A program made the translations under genes and the position numbers. A DNA stretch of 64,000 nt, from NCBI RefSeq assembly GCF_030944405.1, contig NZ_CP132339.1, positions 496,001 to 560,000 of the forward strand, in the 5' to 3' direction. The stretch is from Janthinobacterium sp. J1-1. Lineage in GTDB: Bacteria; Pseudomonadota; Gammaproteobacteria; Burkholderiales; Burkholderiaceae_D. Shown here in pieces: positions 24,266-33,021 of this stretch. Positions within the stretch are counted from its first letter, which is position 1, and each line of letters begins with the position of its first letter. The notes under the pieces were generated by a model that saw nothing but the letters and a program-made list of their open reading frames with translations, was not told the origin of the DNA and ran no database searches.

Positions 24266-25033
24266 ATGAAGCAGTTGGCAAGGTATGACAGCCTGCGCGG
24301 CAAGCGCGTATTCATTACGGGTGGCGGCAGCGGCATCGGCGAATCGATGGTGGAGGAGTTTGCCGCCCAGGGTGCGCAGGTGGCGTTTGTCGATATCGCC
24401 CGTGATGCCAGCGAGGCCCTGTGCCGCCGCCTGGCAGAGGCTGGTTTGCCCGCGCCGCTGTTTCGCCACTGCGACATCACGGACATTCCCGCCTTGCAGG
24501 CCGTGATGGCCGGCTTTGTGGCCGAGATCGGCGACTTCGACGTGCTGGTCAACAATGCCGCCAACGACCAGCGCCACCAGGCCGAGGACGTCACCCTGGA
24601 ATACTGGAACGAACGCATCGCGATCAACCAGCGCCCGATGTTCTTTACCTGCCAGGCCGTGTTCGAAGGCATGAAGCGCCGGGGCGGCGGCTCCATCATC
24701 AATGTCAGCTCGATTTCCTGGCACATGAAGTCGGGCGGCTATCCCGTCTATGCCACCACCAAGGCGGCCGTGGTGGGCCTGACGCGGGGACTCGCGCGCG
24801 ACTATGGCGCGCACCATATCCGCGTCAATACCGTCACCCCCGGCTGGGTCATGACGCAGCGCCAGATCGACCTGTGGGTCGACGACGCGGCCGAGCTGGA
24901 AATCAGGAAAAGCCAGTGCTTGCCCAGTAAATTGATGCCGCAGGATATCTCGGCCATGGTGCTGTTCCTGGCCGCCGACGATGGCGCGATGTGCTCGTCG
25001 CAGGAATTCATCGTCGACGCCGGCTGGGTGTAA
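24266..25033 (+). CDS. SDR sugar 1-dehydrogenase, XylB-like
   Basis: A 255-residue short-chain dehydrogenase predicted to oxidise the pyranose at C1 to the lactone with NAD(P). Nucleotide site 'FITGGGSGIGES' near residues 17-27, 'VLVNNAANDQRHQ' near 92-104, catalytic Ser in 'VSSISWHM' near 149 and Tyr-x3-Lys in 'VYATTKAA' near 162. Strong similarity in wording to Caulobacter D-xylose dehydrogenase (start 'SLRGKRV', 'SISWH', 'C-terminal DAGWV'). Last gene of the operon, followed by a terminator. D-xylose, L-arabinose and D-galactose are all possible substrates. Confidence 0.85.
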   Translation: MKQLARYDSLRGKRVFITGGGSGIGESMVEEFAAQGAQVAFVDIARDASEALCRRLAEAGLPAPLFRHCDITDIPALQAVMAGFVAEIGDFDVLVNNAANDQRHQAEDVTLEYWNERIAINQRPMFFTCQAVFEGMKRRGGGSIINVSSISWHMKSGGYPVYATTKAAVVGLTRGLARDYGAHHIRVNTVTPGWVMTQRQIDLWVDDAAELEIRKSQCLPSKLMPQDISAMVLFLAADDGAMCSSQEFIVDAGWV

Positions 25034-25064
25034 GTTCTTTTTTAATCCCCCGCAGCAAACGTTC

Positions 25065-25099
25065 GCTCCTGCCGGCCTCGCGCCGCAGGAGCTTTTTTT
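25065..25099 (+). terminator. Intrinsic terminator after the pentose catabolic operon
   Basis: gctcctgc (25065-25072) pairs with gcaggagc (25085-25092), followed by seven T residues (25093-25099). Confidence 0.9.
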
Positions 25100-25136
25100 C
25101 GTTTACCCCGGACAGGACTTTGTATTTTCGATACCG

Positions 25137-25176
25137 ATATATAAATCGATATCACAAGCGAAAAAGAATTGATTGG
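25137..25176 (+). promoter_or_regulatory. Pentose regulon box 3, upstream of the ABC transporter
   Basis: ATAT at 25137, CGATATCACA at 25147-25156 and TTGATTGG at 25169-25176, with spacing identical to boxes 1 and 2. The right end of the CGRTATC half differs most, so affinity may differ. Confidence 0.65.
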
Positions 25177-25269
25177 ATGGCTATGTTGCTTTCTCCTACC
25201 ATGGGTTCATAAAAAAACGCCCAGCCGGCATCCCGCTGTGTTGGTATTCCGATAATAATGGAGACTACA

Positions 25270-26232
25270 ATGAAATTGACACGCCGCACACTGCTCGCCA
25301 GCGCCATCCTGCTTGCCCTGTCCAGCACGACGTCCGCCTTTGCCGCCAAGCCGCTGGTGATGGGTTTCTCGCAAGTGGGCGCCGAAAGCGAATGGCGTAC
25401 CGCCAATACCGTGTCGATCAAGGATGCGGCCAAGAAAGATGGCGTCACCCTGAAATTTGCCGATGCCCAGCAAAAACAGGAAAACCAGGTCAAGGCTCTG
25501 CGCTCGTTCATTGCCCAGAAAGTCGACGTGATCGCGTTTTCGCCGGTCGTCGAATCGGGCTGGGATACCGTGCTGCGTGAAGCCAAGGCCGCCAAGATTC
25601 CCGTCATCCTGACCGACCGCGCCGTCAATGTCACCGACAAATCGCTGTATGTCACCTTTATCGGTTCGGACTTCGTGGAAGAAGGCCGCCGCGCCGGCCA
25701 GTGGCTGCTCGAGCACGCCAAGAAAACCCCGGACGCGCAACTGAACATCGTCGAATTGCAAGGCACGGTCGGTTCGGCGCCGGCCATCGACCGCAAGGCG
25801 GGCTTTGCGGAAGTGATCGGCAAGAATCCGAACATGAAGATCATCCGTTCGCAAACGGGCGACTTTACGCGCGCCAAGGGCAAGGAAGTGATGGAAGCGT
25901 TCCTGAAGGCCGAAGGCAAGAAGATCAACGTGCTGTACGCGCACAATGACGACATGGCGATCGGCGCCATCCAGGCCATCGAAGAAGCGGGCATGAAACC
26001 GGGCAAGGACATCATCATTATTTCGATCGATGGCGTCAAAGGCGCGTTCGAAGCGATGATCGCCGGCAAGCTGAACGTGACTGTCGAGTGCAGCCCGCTG
26101 CTGGGCCCGCAACTGATGTCGATCGCGCGCGATGTGGTGGCCGGCAAACCGGTGCCGAAACGCATCACGACGGTGGAAGGCGTGTTCCCCGCCGAAGTGG
26201 CCGCCAAGGAATTTCCTAACCGTAAATACTAA
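25270..26232 (+). CDS. ytfQ: Sugar ABC transporter substrate-binding protein, YtfQ-like
   Basis: A 320-residue periplasmic binding protein. The signal peptide runs to about residue 25 (cleavage after AFA). Mature residues 'MGFSQVGAESEWRTANTVS', 'RSFIAQKVDVIAFSPVVE' and 'TFIGSDFVEEGRRAG' match the galactofuranose-binding protein YtfQ closely. ATG 25270 was chosen because ggag lies 6 nt upstream; ATG 25258 is inside that site. Homologues carry galactofuranose in E. coli and L-arabinose in Shewanella (AraU type). With the arabonate dehydratase operon next door, L-arabinose is the best guess. Expression is probably under box 3. Confidence 0.9.
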   Translation: MKLTRRTLLASAILLALSSTTSAFAAKPLVMGFSQVGAESEWRTANTVSIKDAAKKDGVTLKFADAQQKQENQVKALRSFIAQKVDVIAFSPVVESGWDTVLREAKAAKIPVILTDRAVNVTDKSLYVTFIGSDFVEEGRRAGQWLLEHAKKTPDAQLNIVELQGTVGSAPAIDRKAGFAEVIGKNPNMKIIRSQTGDFTRAKGKEVMEAFLKAEGKKINVLYAHNDDMAIGAIQAIEEAGMKPGKDIIIISIDGVKGAFEAMIAGKLNVTVECSPLLGPQLMSIARDVVAGKPVPKRITTVEGVFPAEVAAKEFPNRKY

Positions 26233-26240
26233 GCTTGCCG

Positions 26241-27806
26241 ATGACTACGCAAGTGAATCATGACGCCGCGCCAGTGCCGTTGCTGGAACTGCGCGGCATC
26301 AGCAAGTCATTTCCCGGCGTCAAAGCCCTCAGCAATGTCGCACTGCGCCTGTATCCGGGCGAAGTGCATACCTTGATGGGGCAGAACGGCGCCGGGAAGT
26401 CGACCCTGATCAAGGTGCTGACGGGCGTCTACACGCCCGACAGCGGAGAAATCATGCTGGATGGCCAACCCATCGCGCCGGCCTCGACCTCGGACGCCCA
26501 GGCGCTGGGCATCAGCACCGTGTATCAGGAAGTCAATCTGTGCCCGAACCTGTCGGTGGCTGAAAACATCTTTATCGGCCGCTATCCGCGCCGCTTCGGA
26601 GCGCGCTTTGGCCCGATAGACTGGCGTTCCATGCAGCAGCAGGCGCGTGCCTTGCTGCAGCAATTGCAGATCGATATCGATGTCACGGCACAACTATCTG
26701 CTTATCCGCTGGCGATCCAGCAGATGGTGGCCATTTCGCGCGCCCTGAATATTTCGGCGCGCGTGCTGATCCTCGACGAACCGACCTCCAGCCTCGACGA
26801 GGCGGAAGTCAACCTGCTGTTTTCCGTGCTGCGCCGCTTGCGCGAGCAGGGCATGGCCATCCTGTTCGTCACCCATTTCCTCGAGCAGACCTATGCCATT
26901 TCCGACCGCATCACGGTGATGCGCAACGGCGAGCGCGAAGGCGAATACCCGTGTAGCGAACTGTCGCGCCTGGCGCTGGTCAACAAGATGATCGGCGTGG
27001 CGGCCGATACGCAGGCGCTGGCCGACGAACCGCTGCACGATGGCGCCGCCACCTTTGGCCCGAATGTGGTCGAAGCGCAGGGCCTGGGCCGCAAGGGTGC
27101 GCTGGCGCCGATGGATTTTCGTATCCGCCAGGGCGAACTGCTGGGCCTGGCCGGCTTGCTGGGCTCGGGCCGCACCGAACTGGCGCGGCTGCTGTTTGGC
27201 GCCGACAAGGCCGATACGGGCAGCATCCGCATCAATGGCAAGGAGAAGCACTTTGCCGTGCCGCGCGACGCCATCGGCGCCGACATCGGCTTCTGCTCGG
27301 AAGACCGCAAGCACGAGGGCGCCATTCTGTCGCTGTCGGTGCGCGAAAACATTATCCTGGCCTTGCAGGCACGCACGGGCTTGCTGCGTGCGATCCCGTT
27401 CAAGCGCCAGCAGGCGCTGGCCGATGAATACGTGAAGGCGCTGGGCATCAAGACGGCCAGCATCGAGACGCCGATCGGCAGCCTGTCGGGCGGCAACCAG
27501 CAAAAAGCGCTGCTGGCGCGCTGGCTGGTGACCAATCCAAAAATGCTGATCCTGGACGAACCGACGCGCGGCATCGATGTGCGCGCCAAGCAGGAAATCA
27601 TGACGTATGTCACCAAGCTGTGCCGCAAAGGCATGGCGATCCTGTTCATCTCGTCCGAGCTGCCCGAGGTGCTGCGCTGCAGCGACCGCATCGTTGTCAT
27701 GCGCGACCGCAAAGCCTGCGGCGAATATGCGCGTGGCGAACTCGACGACACCACGGTGCTGCAAGTGATCGCCGGCGACACCCACGCTGCGGGAGAAACC
27801 GCATGA
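26241..27806 (+). CDS. ytfR: Sugar ABC transporter ATP-binding protein, YtfR-like
   Basis: A 521-residue ATPase with two fused nucleotide-binding domains. The first has Walker A '[14 protein letters not shown]' (about 46) and Walker B 'RVLILDEPTSSLD' (about 175). The second has a degenerate Walker A around 'GLLGSGRTELARLL' (about 305) and signature '[15 protein letters not shown]' (about 415). Degeneracy in the second P-loop is normal for the CUT2 family. Start at ATG 26241; TTG 26235 is a less likely alternative. The end overlaps the permease start by 4 nt. Confidence 0.9.
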   Translation: MTTQVNHDAAPVPLLELRGISKSFPGVKALSNVALRLYPGEVHTLMGQNGAGKSTLIKVLTGVYTPDSGEIMLDGQPIAPASTSDAQALGISTVYQEVNLCPNLSVAENIFIGRYPRRFGARFGPIDWRSMQQQARALLQQLQIDIDVTAQLSAYPLAIQQMVAISRALNISARVLILDEPTSSLDEAEVNLLFSVLRRLREQGMAILFVTHFLEQTYAISDRITVMRNGEREGEYPCSELSRLALVNKMIGVAADTQALADEPLHDGAATFGPNVVEAQGLGRKGALAPMDFRIRQGELLGLAGLLGSGRTELARLLFGADKADTGSIRINGKEKHFAVPRDAIGADIGFCSEDRKHEGAILSLSVRENIILALQARTGLLRAIPFKRQQALADEYVKALGIKTASIETPIGSLSGGNQQKALLARWLVTNPKMLILDEPTRGIDVRAKQEIMTYVTKLCRKGMAILFISSELPEVLRCSDRIVVMRDRKACGEYARGELDDTTVLQVIAGDTHAAGETA

Positions 27807-28879
27807 GCATCTCCACACCGGCCGGCGCCGCGCGTCCGGCCTCCACCACGGATGGTTCCCCTTTGCATAACGTCCTGACGCATCCGCTCGGCCGCCCGGT
27901 GGGCGCGCTGGTCCTGCTGCTGCTGGTGGCCTTTTTCACCATCCCCGGCTTTTTCCACCTCGAAGTGCGCGACGGCCATCTGTACGGCAGCGTGATCGAC
28001 ATTATCAACCGCGCCGCGCCCCTGATGCTGGCGGCGCTGGGCATGACGCTGGTGATCGCCACGCGCGGCATCGACATTTCCGTCGGCGCCGTGGTGGCCC
28101 TGTCGGGCACCGTGGCCGCCATGCTGATCGGCGGCACCATGGTGATGGACAACGGCGTGCCGACCTACGTCAGCAATATGCCGATGGGCTGGGCGCTGGC
28201 CGCGGCCCTGGGCGCAGCCTTGCTGTGCGGCGCCTGGAATGGCGTGCTCGTCGCCGGCCTGGGCCTGCAGCCGATTGTCGCCACCCTGATCCTGATGGTG
28301 GCCGGGCGCGGCCTGGCCCAGCTGCTGACGGACGGCCAGATCGTCACCGTCTACTACCAACCGTTCTTCTTTATCGGCAGCGGCTATCTGTTCGGTCTGC
28401 CGTTTTCCCTGTACCTGGTGGCGGCGGTGTTCATCATGACCGCCTTGCTGATGAAAAAGACCGCGCTGGGCCTGTTTATCCAGGCGGTCGGCATCAATCC
28501 GGTGGCCGCGCGCCTGGCCGGCATCAGGACCGCCACCCTGATCTTTTTTGTCTACGTGTTCTGCGCCGCCTGCGCGGGATTGTCGGGCCTGATGATCAGC
28601 TCCAATATCAAGAGCGCCGACGCCAATAACGCCGGCCTGATGCTGGAGCTGGACGCCATCCTGGCGGTGACGCTGGGCGGCACCTCCCTGGCCGGCGGCA
28701 AGTTCAGCCTGGTGGGCAGCATGATCGGCGCGCTGATCATCCAGACCCTCACCTACACCATCTATTCGCTGGGCGTGCCGCCGGAAGTGAACATGGTGGT
28801 CAAATCGGTGGTCGTGTTCCTCGTCTGCATGTCGCAATCGTCGGAATTCAAGCAATTGCTGCAACGGAGGAAAGCATGA
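27803..28879 (+). CDS. ytfT: Sugar ABC transporter permease, YtfT-like
   Basis: A 358-residue inner-membrane permease of the CUT2/RbsC family with eight to ten hydrophobic helices. The cytoplasmic loop 'GINPVAARLAGIRT' (about 228) and the family hallmark 'MTLVIATRGIDISVGAVVALSG' (split; about 82) are clear. ATG overlaps the upstream stop (ATGA), and its end overlaps the second permease start the same way. Together with the next protein it would form a heterodimeric channel. Confidence 0.9.
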   Translation: MSISTPAGAARPASTTDGSPLHNVLTHPLGRPVGALVLLLLVAFFTIPGFFHLEVRDGHLYGSVIDIINRAAPLMLAALGMTLVIATRGIDISVGAVVALSGTVAAMLIGGTMVMDNGVPTYVSNMPMGWALAAALGAALLCGAWNGVLVAGLGLQPIVATLILMVAGRGLAQLLTDGQIVTVYYQPFFFIGSGYLFGLPFSLYLVAAVFIMTALLMKKTALGLFIQAVGINPVAARLAGIRTATLIFFVYVFCAACAGLSGLMISSNIKSADANNAGLMLELDAILAVTLGGTSLAGGKFSLVGSMIGALIIQTLTYTIYSLGVPPEVNMVVKSVVVFLVCMSQSSEFKQLLQRRKA

Positions 28880-29844
28880 AGGGCTTGCTGCATACCCCTT
28901 ATTTCACCTCGCTCGTCACCGTGCTGTTGCTGGTGGTGATGCTGGGCCTGGGCGGCGCCCTGTATCCGGGCCTGCTGTCGACGCAAGTGATTTTCAACCT
29001 GCTGATCGATAACGCCTTTCTGCTGGTGATCGCCGTCGGCATGACCTTCGTCATCGTCTCGGGCGGCATCGACCTGTCGGTGGGCTCGGTGCTGGCGCTG
29101 TCGACCATGATCGCCGCCTGGCTGCTGCAGGTGGCGCACTGGCCGCCGCTGCTGGTGATCGCCACCGTGCTGGCGCTGGGCTGCGTGTTTGGCGCCAGCA
29201 TGGGCGCCTTTATCCACTACTTCAAGCTGCAGCCATTCATCGTCACCCTGGCCGGCATGTTCCTGGCACGCGGGCTGTGCTACCTGATCAGCATCAATTC
29301 GATCACCATCGACGACCCGCTGTACGTGGCCATGTCGCAGACGCAGTTGCAGTTCCTCGGCGGCTTTGTCTCGCCCGGCGTGGTGATCGCCGTGATCACT
29401 CTGCTGGTGGCCGTGTGGCTGGCGCACGCCACGCCGTTCGGCCGCGCCGTGTATGCGATCGGCGGCAATGAGCAGTCGGCGCTGATGATGGGCTTGCCAG
29501 TGGGCCGCACCAAGGTGCTGATCTATGCCTTCAGCGGCTTTTGCGCCTCGCTCGGCGGCGTGCTGTTTTCCTTCTACATGCTGTCCGGCTACGGCTTGCA
29601 TGCGCAGGGCACGGAACTGGACGCGATCGCCGCCGTCGTCATCGGCGGCACCCTGCTCAGCGGCGGCTACGGCTATGTGGCCGGCGCCTTGTCCGGCGTG
29701 CTGGTGCTGGGCACCATCCAGACCCTGATCGCCTTCGACGGCACGCTCAGCTCGTGGTGGACCAAGATCGTCATCGGCGGCCTGCTGTTCGTGTTTTGCG
29801 TGGTGCAGCGCCTGATGGCGATGGGACAGAAGAAAACCGTCTGA
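28876..29844 (+). CDS. yjfF: Sugar ABC transporter permease, YjfF-like
   Basis: A 322-residue second permease of the same transporter. It carries '[20 protein letters not shown]' (about 56), the coupling region 'GGNEQSALMMGLPVGRTK' (about 197) and the family block 'ELDAIAAVVIGGTLLSGG' (about 250). Two different permeases following one double ATPase is the YtfT-YjfF arrangement. A strong terminator follows at 29865. Confidence 0.9.
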   Translation: MKGLLHTPYFTSLVTVLLLVVMLGLGGALYPGLLSTQVIFNLLIDNAFLLVIAVGMTFVIVSGGIDLSVGSVLALSTMIAAWLLQVAHWPPLLVIATVLALGCVFGASMGAFIHYFKLQPFIVTLAGMFLARGLCYLISINSITIDDPLYVAMSQTQLQFLGGFVSPGVVIAVITLLVAVWLAHATPFGRAVYAIGGNEQSALMMGLPVGRTKVLIYAFSGFCASLGGVLFSFYMLSGYGLHAQGTELDAIAAVVIGGTLLSGGYGYVAGALSGVLVLGTIQTLIAFDGTLSSWWTKIVIGGLLFVFCVVQRLMAMGQKKTV

Positions 29845-29864
29845 CCGCAGCTGATTTACATATG

Positions 29865-29896
29865 GCCATCGGCATCACCGCCGGTGGCTTTTTTTT
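29865..29896 (+). terminator. Intrinsic terminator after the YtfQRT-YjfF operon
   Basis: gccatcggc (29865-29873) pairs along all nine bases (one T-G wobble) with gccggtggc (29880-29888), followed by eight T residues (29889-29896). Confidence 0.9.
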
Positions 29897-29915
29897 GACC
29901 GTACCGGAGCTATAG

Positions 29916-29980
29916 CGATATCTATAATATCGATATCGATATCGAATAATTTCCGATATCGATCATGATATGATTTATTC
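29916..29980 (+). promoter_or_regulatory. CGATATC-rich control region of the LysR regulator
   Basis: The motif cgatatc recurs several times between 29916 and 29962, in part at 6-bp phase. It resembles the CGRTATC core of the three regulon boxes, so autoregulation is likely. A TATGAT hexamer (29969-29974) ends only 6 bp before the start codon and there is no Shine-Dalgarno site, so a leaderless transcript is possible. Confidence 0.5.
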
Positions 29981-30922
29981 ATGGATACTCTCAACCCCAA
30001 CTGGTTCTTGCGAGCCCGCCTGAAGACGCGGCAATTGCTGCTCCTGATCGCCCTTGACGAGCAGCGCAATATCCATCGCGCGGCCGAAGAATTGCACATG
30101 ACCCAACCGGCCGCGTCCAAGCAAATCAAGGACCTGGAAGAGATGCTCGACGTGCGTCTGTTCGACCGCTTGCCGCGCGGCATGGAGCCGACCATCTTCG
30201 GCGAGACCATGATACGCCACGCGCGCATGGCGCTGACCAGCCTGTCGCTGGCGCATGACGATATCGTCGCCCTGAAGTCGGGCCTGACAGGCCAGGTCGA
30301 AGTGGGCATCATCATGACGCCGGCCATGGCCCTGCTGCCGCGCGCGATCGCCCGCATCAAGCAGCAGGCGCCCTTGATGCGCATCGGCGTGCATGTGGAG
30401 CACAGCAATACCCTGATGGACATGCTGCAGCATGGCAAGCTCGATTTCATGATCGGGCGCATCCTGGAAAAGGAGGGCAGCTCCGGCCTTGTGTACGAGG
30501 AATTGACGGAAGAGCCGGCCAGCGTGGTGGCGCGCAACGGCCATCCGCTGATGGCGCGCAAGAATTTGCAGTTGAAGGATATCTCGACCCATCCGTGGAT
30601 CCTGCCGCCGCAAGGCAGCATCCTGCGCCACCGCTGCGACATGATGTTCCGCCGCGCCGGCCTGGAGCCGCCCGTCAACACGGTCGACACCACCGCCTTG
30701 CTCCTGATTACCTCGCTGCTGCAGCAAACCGATTCGCTGCACGTGATGCCGACCGAGGTGGCGCACTACTACCAGTCGCTGAACGTGCTGAGCATTCTGC
30801 CGATCGACCTGCCGTGCAAGATGGACGCCTTCGGCATCATCCGCCAGCGCGACCATCTGCTGTCGCCGGGGGCCGACATGCTGCTCAATGCGGTGCTGGC
30901 GGCGGCCAAGGACATGTATTAG
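29981..30922 (+). CDS. gbpR: GbpR-like LysR-family regulator of the pentose locus
   Basis: A 313-residue LysR regulator. N-terminal HTH 'QLLLLIALDEQRNIHRAAEE' then 'TQPAASKQIKDLEEMLDVRLF' (about 20-65); effector domain from about 100 on. Length and the extended N-terminus (LNPNWFLRARLKTRQ) match GbpR of Agrobacterium and Azospirillum, which controls a sugar-binding protein in response to galactose, arabinose and fucose. It sits directly after the transporter, with the three boxes upstream. The stop overlaps the convergent 30919 gene by 4 bp. Function assigned by context and family. Confidence 0.8.
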   Translation: MDTLNPNWFLRARLKTRQLLLLIALDEQRNIHRAAEELHMTQPAASKQIKDLEEMLDVRLFDRLPRGMEPTIFGETMIRHARMALTSLSLAHDDIVALKSGLTGQVEVGIIMTPAMALLPRAIARIKQQAPLMRIGVHVEHSNTLMDMLQHGKLDFMIGRILEKEGSSGLVYEELTEEPASVVARNGHPLMARKNLQLKDISTHPWILPPQGSILRHRCDMMFRRAGLEPPVNTVDTTALLLITSLLQQTDSLHVMPTEVAHYYQSLNVLSILPIDLPCKMDAFGIIRQRDHLLSPGADMLLNAVLAAAKDMY

Positions 30923-32196
30923 TCGGGCACTTCGAAGAAAAACAGCTGCACCAGCCGGCCATTCTCGGGCGTGTCGCCAAACACATTGCTGAGCGAATGG
31001 AAATAATGGCCCTTGTACATGATCAGCCGGTTGTGGCGCATCGGTACTTCCAGCAGGGCCTGCCAGCTGTCGCGCCGTTCCTGCAAGTCATTGAATTTTT
31101 GCACGGTGCTGTTCGGCAGCCAGCGTTTCTGGAAATCCTTGAAGCTGGCGTAGCCGCCTGCCTTCACCTGGGCTTCGGGCAATCTGCGGTACCAGCCGCT
31201 GGGCTGGTGGCGCCAGAACGTGGTGCCGCCCTGGCACTGCTCGGGCGGATTCAGATACAGCACGCCCGCATAAAAATTGAAATTGCTGCCCGTTTCGTTG
31301 TCGACATGGATGTCGGTGCGCGCCATCGCGTCGGCATAGCTGAGGCGGTACGAGCCGTTGTCCGGTGAAATGAAGCGGATCTCGCGCCCCAGCGCGGTGG
31401 CGATGCGCTCCATGATGGCCTGGCAGGGCTGGCCGTCGGTCTGGCTGCCCGGATAATTCTGCCCCGCATAGCGCTGCTGTTCGAACGGCAGGGCCAACGC
31501 CTGGGCGCGCCAGGCGGCGGGGTCGGGCAGGAAGTCGTCGATGATATGCAGGTCGGTTTCACGCACAAAGTCGCGCAAATCGTCGGCCACCTCCAGTTCG
31601 GTCAGGCGCTCGGGCTGCTCCGGATTCGGGCTGGCAAAGCCGACCTTGCACACCTGCGCCAGCGCCGGGTGCAGCGCCAGCGCCTGTTCGTAGCGCACCA
31701 AAGCCAGTGCGCGCTGCCCCGTGCGGTAGTACAGCTCGGCCAAGCCCTGCAGGGTTTGCCAGCGTTCCGGGCGCAGGGCGCGCGCCCGTTCCAGTTCCGC
31801 TATCGTTTCCGGCACGCGCTGTTTGGCCAGCAGCAGCTCCGCGTGGACAATCGCATAGTCGTGTTCCTGCGGCGCCAGCCGGGCGGCCTGGGCGTAGCTG
31901 GCGAGCGCCGCGTCGTTGTCATTGCCGCGCATCACATTGCCCAGGTTATGGTGGAACAGGGCGTTATCGGGCTGCTGCTTGAGCGACAGCTTCAGCAAGC
32001 CCAGCCCCATCGCCGGCTGGCCCAGTTCCAGCATCGCCAGGCCCTGGAAATGCTGGGCTTCGGCCAGCGCCGGCTGTGCTTTATACGCCGCCTGGTAGGC
32101 ATTGATCGCCTCGATCAGCTTGCCTTGCTGGTGCAGTTGGCGGCCCTTGCTCAGTTGCTGTTCGGCCAGTGTGTGTTTGCCCGTTTGTTCGCCCAT
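30919..32196 (-). CDS. TPR protein with a C-terminal 2-oxoglutarate oxygenase-like domain
   Basis: A 425-residue protein. Residues ~10-195 are at least five tetratricopeptide repeats ('LFHHNLGNVMRGNDNDAALA', 'LAELYYRTGQRALALVRYEQ'). The C-terminal half (about 215-425) looks like the DUF6445 group: 'RTDIHVDNETGS' gives a His-x-Asp pair, 'GGTTFWRHQPSG' follows, then 'RLIMYKGHYFHSLSN' with a distal His and a final 'GRLVQLFFFEVP' with the Arg that would bind 2-oxoglutarate. This is the metal facial-triad layout of Fe(II) dioxygenases. The substrate is unknown; the TPR half may recruit a protein. The ribosome binding site is ggag. Confidence 0.7.
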   Translation of the reverse strand: MGEQTGKHTLAEQQLSKGRQLHQQGKLIEAINAYQAAYKAQPALAEAQHFQGLAMLELGQPAMGLGLLKLSLKQQPDNALFHHNLGNVMRGNDNDAALASYAQAARLAPQEHDYAIVHAELLLAKQRVPETIAELERARALRPERWQTLQGLAELYYRTGQRALALVRYEQALALHPALAQVCKVGFASPNPEQPERLTELEVADDLRDFVRETDLHIIDDFLPDPAAWRAQALALPFEQQRYAGQNYPGSQTDGQPCQAIMERIATALGREIRFISPDNGSYRLSYADAMARTDIHVDNETGSNFNFYAGVLYLNPPEQCQGGTTFWRHQPSGWYRRLPEAQVKAGGYASFKDFQKRWLPNSTVQKFNDLQERRDSWQALLEVPMRHNRLIMYKGHYFHSLSNVFGDTPENGRLVQLFFFEVPD

Positions 32197-32243
32197 TTCC
32201 CGCGTCTCCTTGAGTGTGGCGAACAGTGTAACCGAGCGTGCTT

Positions 32244-32981
32244 TTACATGGCGGGGCTGACGGGAATTTCTTCGCCGTTCAGCTTGATCGCCACCTTGAC
32301 GATCTGTGCCTTGACCTGGCGCGCCGACATGTCCGCTTCCTGGGCGTAGGCATACACGACGATGGCGAAATTCTTGTAGCTGCTGCGCGCCGCTTCGATC
32401 TTGCGCGCCGCTTCCTGGTCGACTTTGAGCATGCTGTAGCCGTCGCCATTGCTGAAGCCCAGCTTGTAGTCGCCATTGTCGTACATGTAGTAGTAGGTGC
32501 CGGCCTCGGCGAACTTGGCGGGGAAGGCGCCCTTGTCCATCGCGTAGGGCGACAGCGCGCCCTGGCCGTTGATCTGGTAGCGCAGGTAGCGGCGGGTCTT
32601 CGCTTCGTTGACCTTGGCGTCGATCTGCGGCTTGATGGCGTCGAGCACTTCCTGCTTGCGGAAGGCGTCGTCGGTGCTCGTGTATTCACGCGAGATGCGC
32701 TGCGCCACGGCGGCGTAGTCGGGCGGCACGCCGGACAGGGCGATATAGCTGTACATCAGCTGGTTGCCGCTGGTGATGTCGACATAGCTGGCGCTTGGTG
32801 TGGCCGGGTCGGCTTGCGGCAGGCTGGCGGCCGCCGCTTTTACTTGTGCCTTGGCGGCCAGGTCGGCGGTGCTGGTGGCGACCGGAGCCGAGGCATCGGG
32901 CGTGGCGGTATCGGTTTCTTTCTTGCCGCAGGCGGACAGGATCAGGGCGATGGCGAACAGGGCGGGCAGGGTGCGTTTCAT
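32244..32981 (-). CDS. Lipoprotein of unknown function
   Basis: A 245-residue protein. The start at 32981 gives a canonical lipoprotein signal ending in the lipobox Leu-Ser-Ala-Cys (residues ~16-19), followed by an Ala/Thr/Pro-rich linker. The C-terminal ~180 residues are unassigned; 'YRDISREYTS' type charged helices and 'YYYMYDNGDYKLGFSN' are visible. It lies 40 bp downstream of the 33022 membrane protein on the same strand, so the two may be co-transcribed and work together in the envelope. Confidence 0.7.
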   Translation of the reverse strand: MKRTLPALFAIALILSACGKKETDTATPDASAPVATSTADLAAKAQVKAAAASLPQADPATPSASYVDITSGNQLMYSYIALSGVPPDYAAVAQRISREYTSTDDAFRKQEVLDAIKPQIDAKVNEAKTRRYLRYQINGQGALSPYAMDKGAFPAKFAEAGTYYYMYDNGDYKLGFSNGDGYSMLKVDQEAARKIEAARSSYKNFAIVVYAYAQEADMSARQVKAQIVKVAIKLNGEEIPVSPAM

Positions 32982-33021
32982 GATGTGGTTCCTTGTAAAA
33001 GTGGAGTAAGAGAAGAGTGGG

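Noticed and set aside
26891..28864. 657-codon open frame opposite the transporter genes
   Set aside because: Same type of antisense shadow, covering the ends of two well-supported genes.
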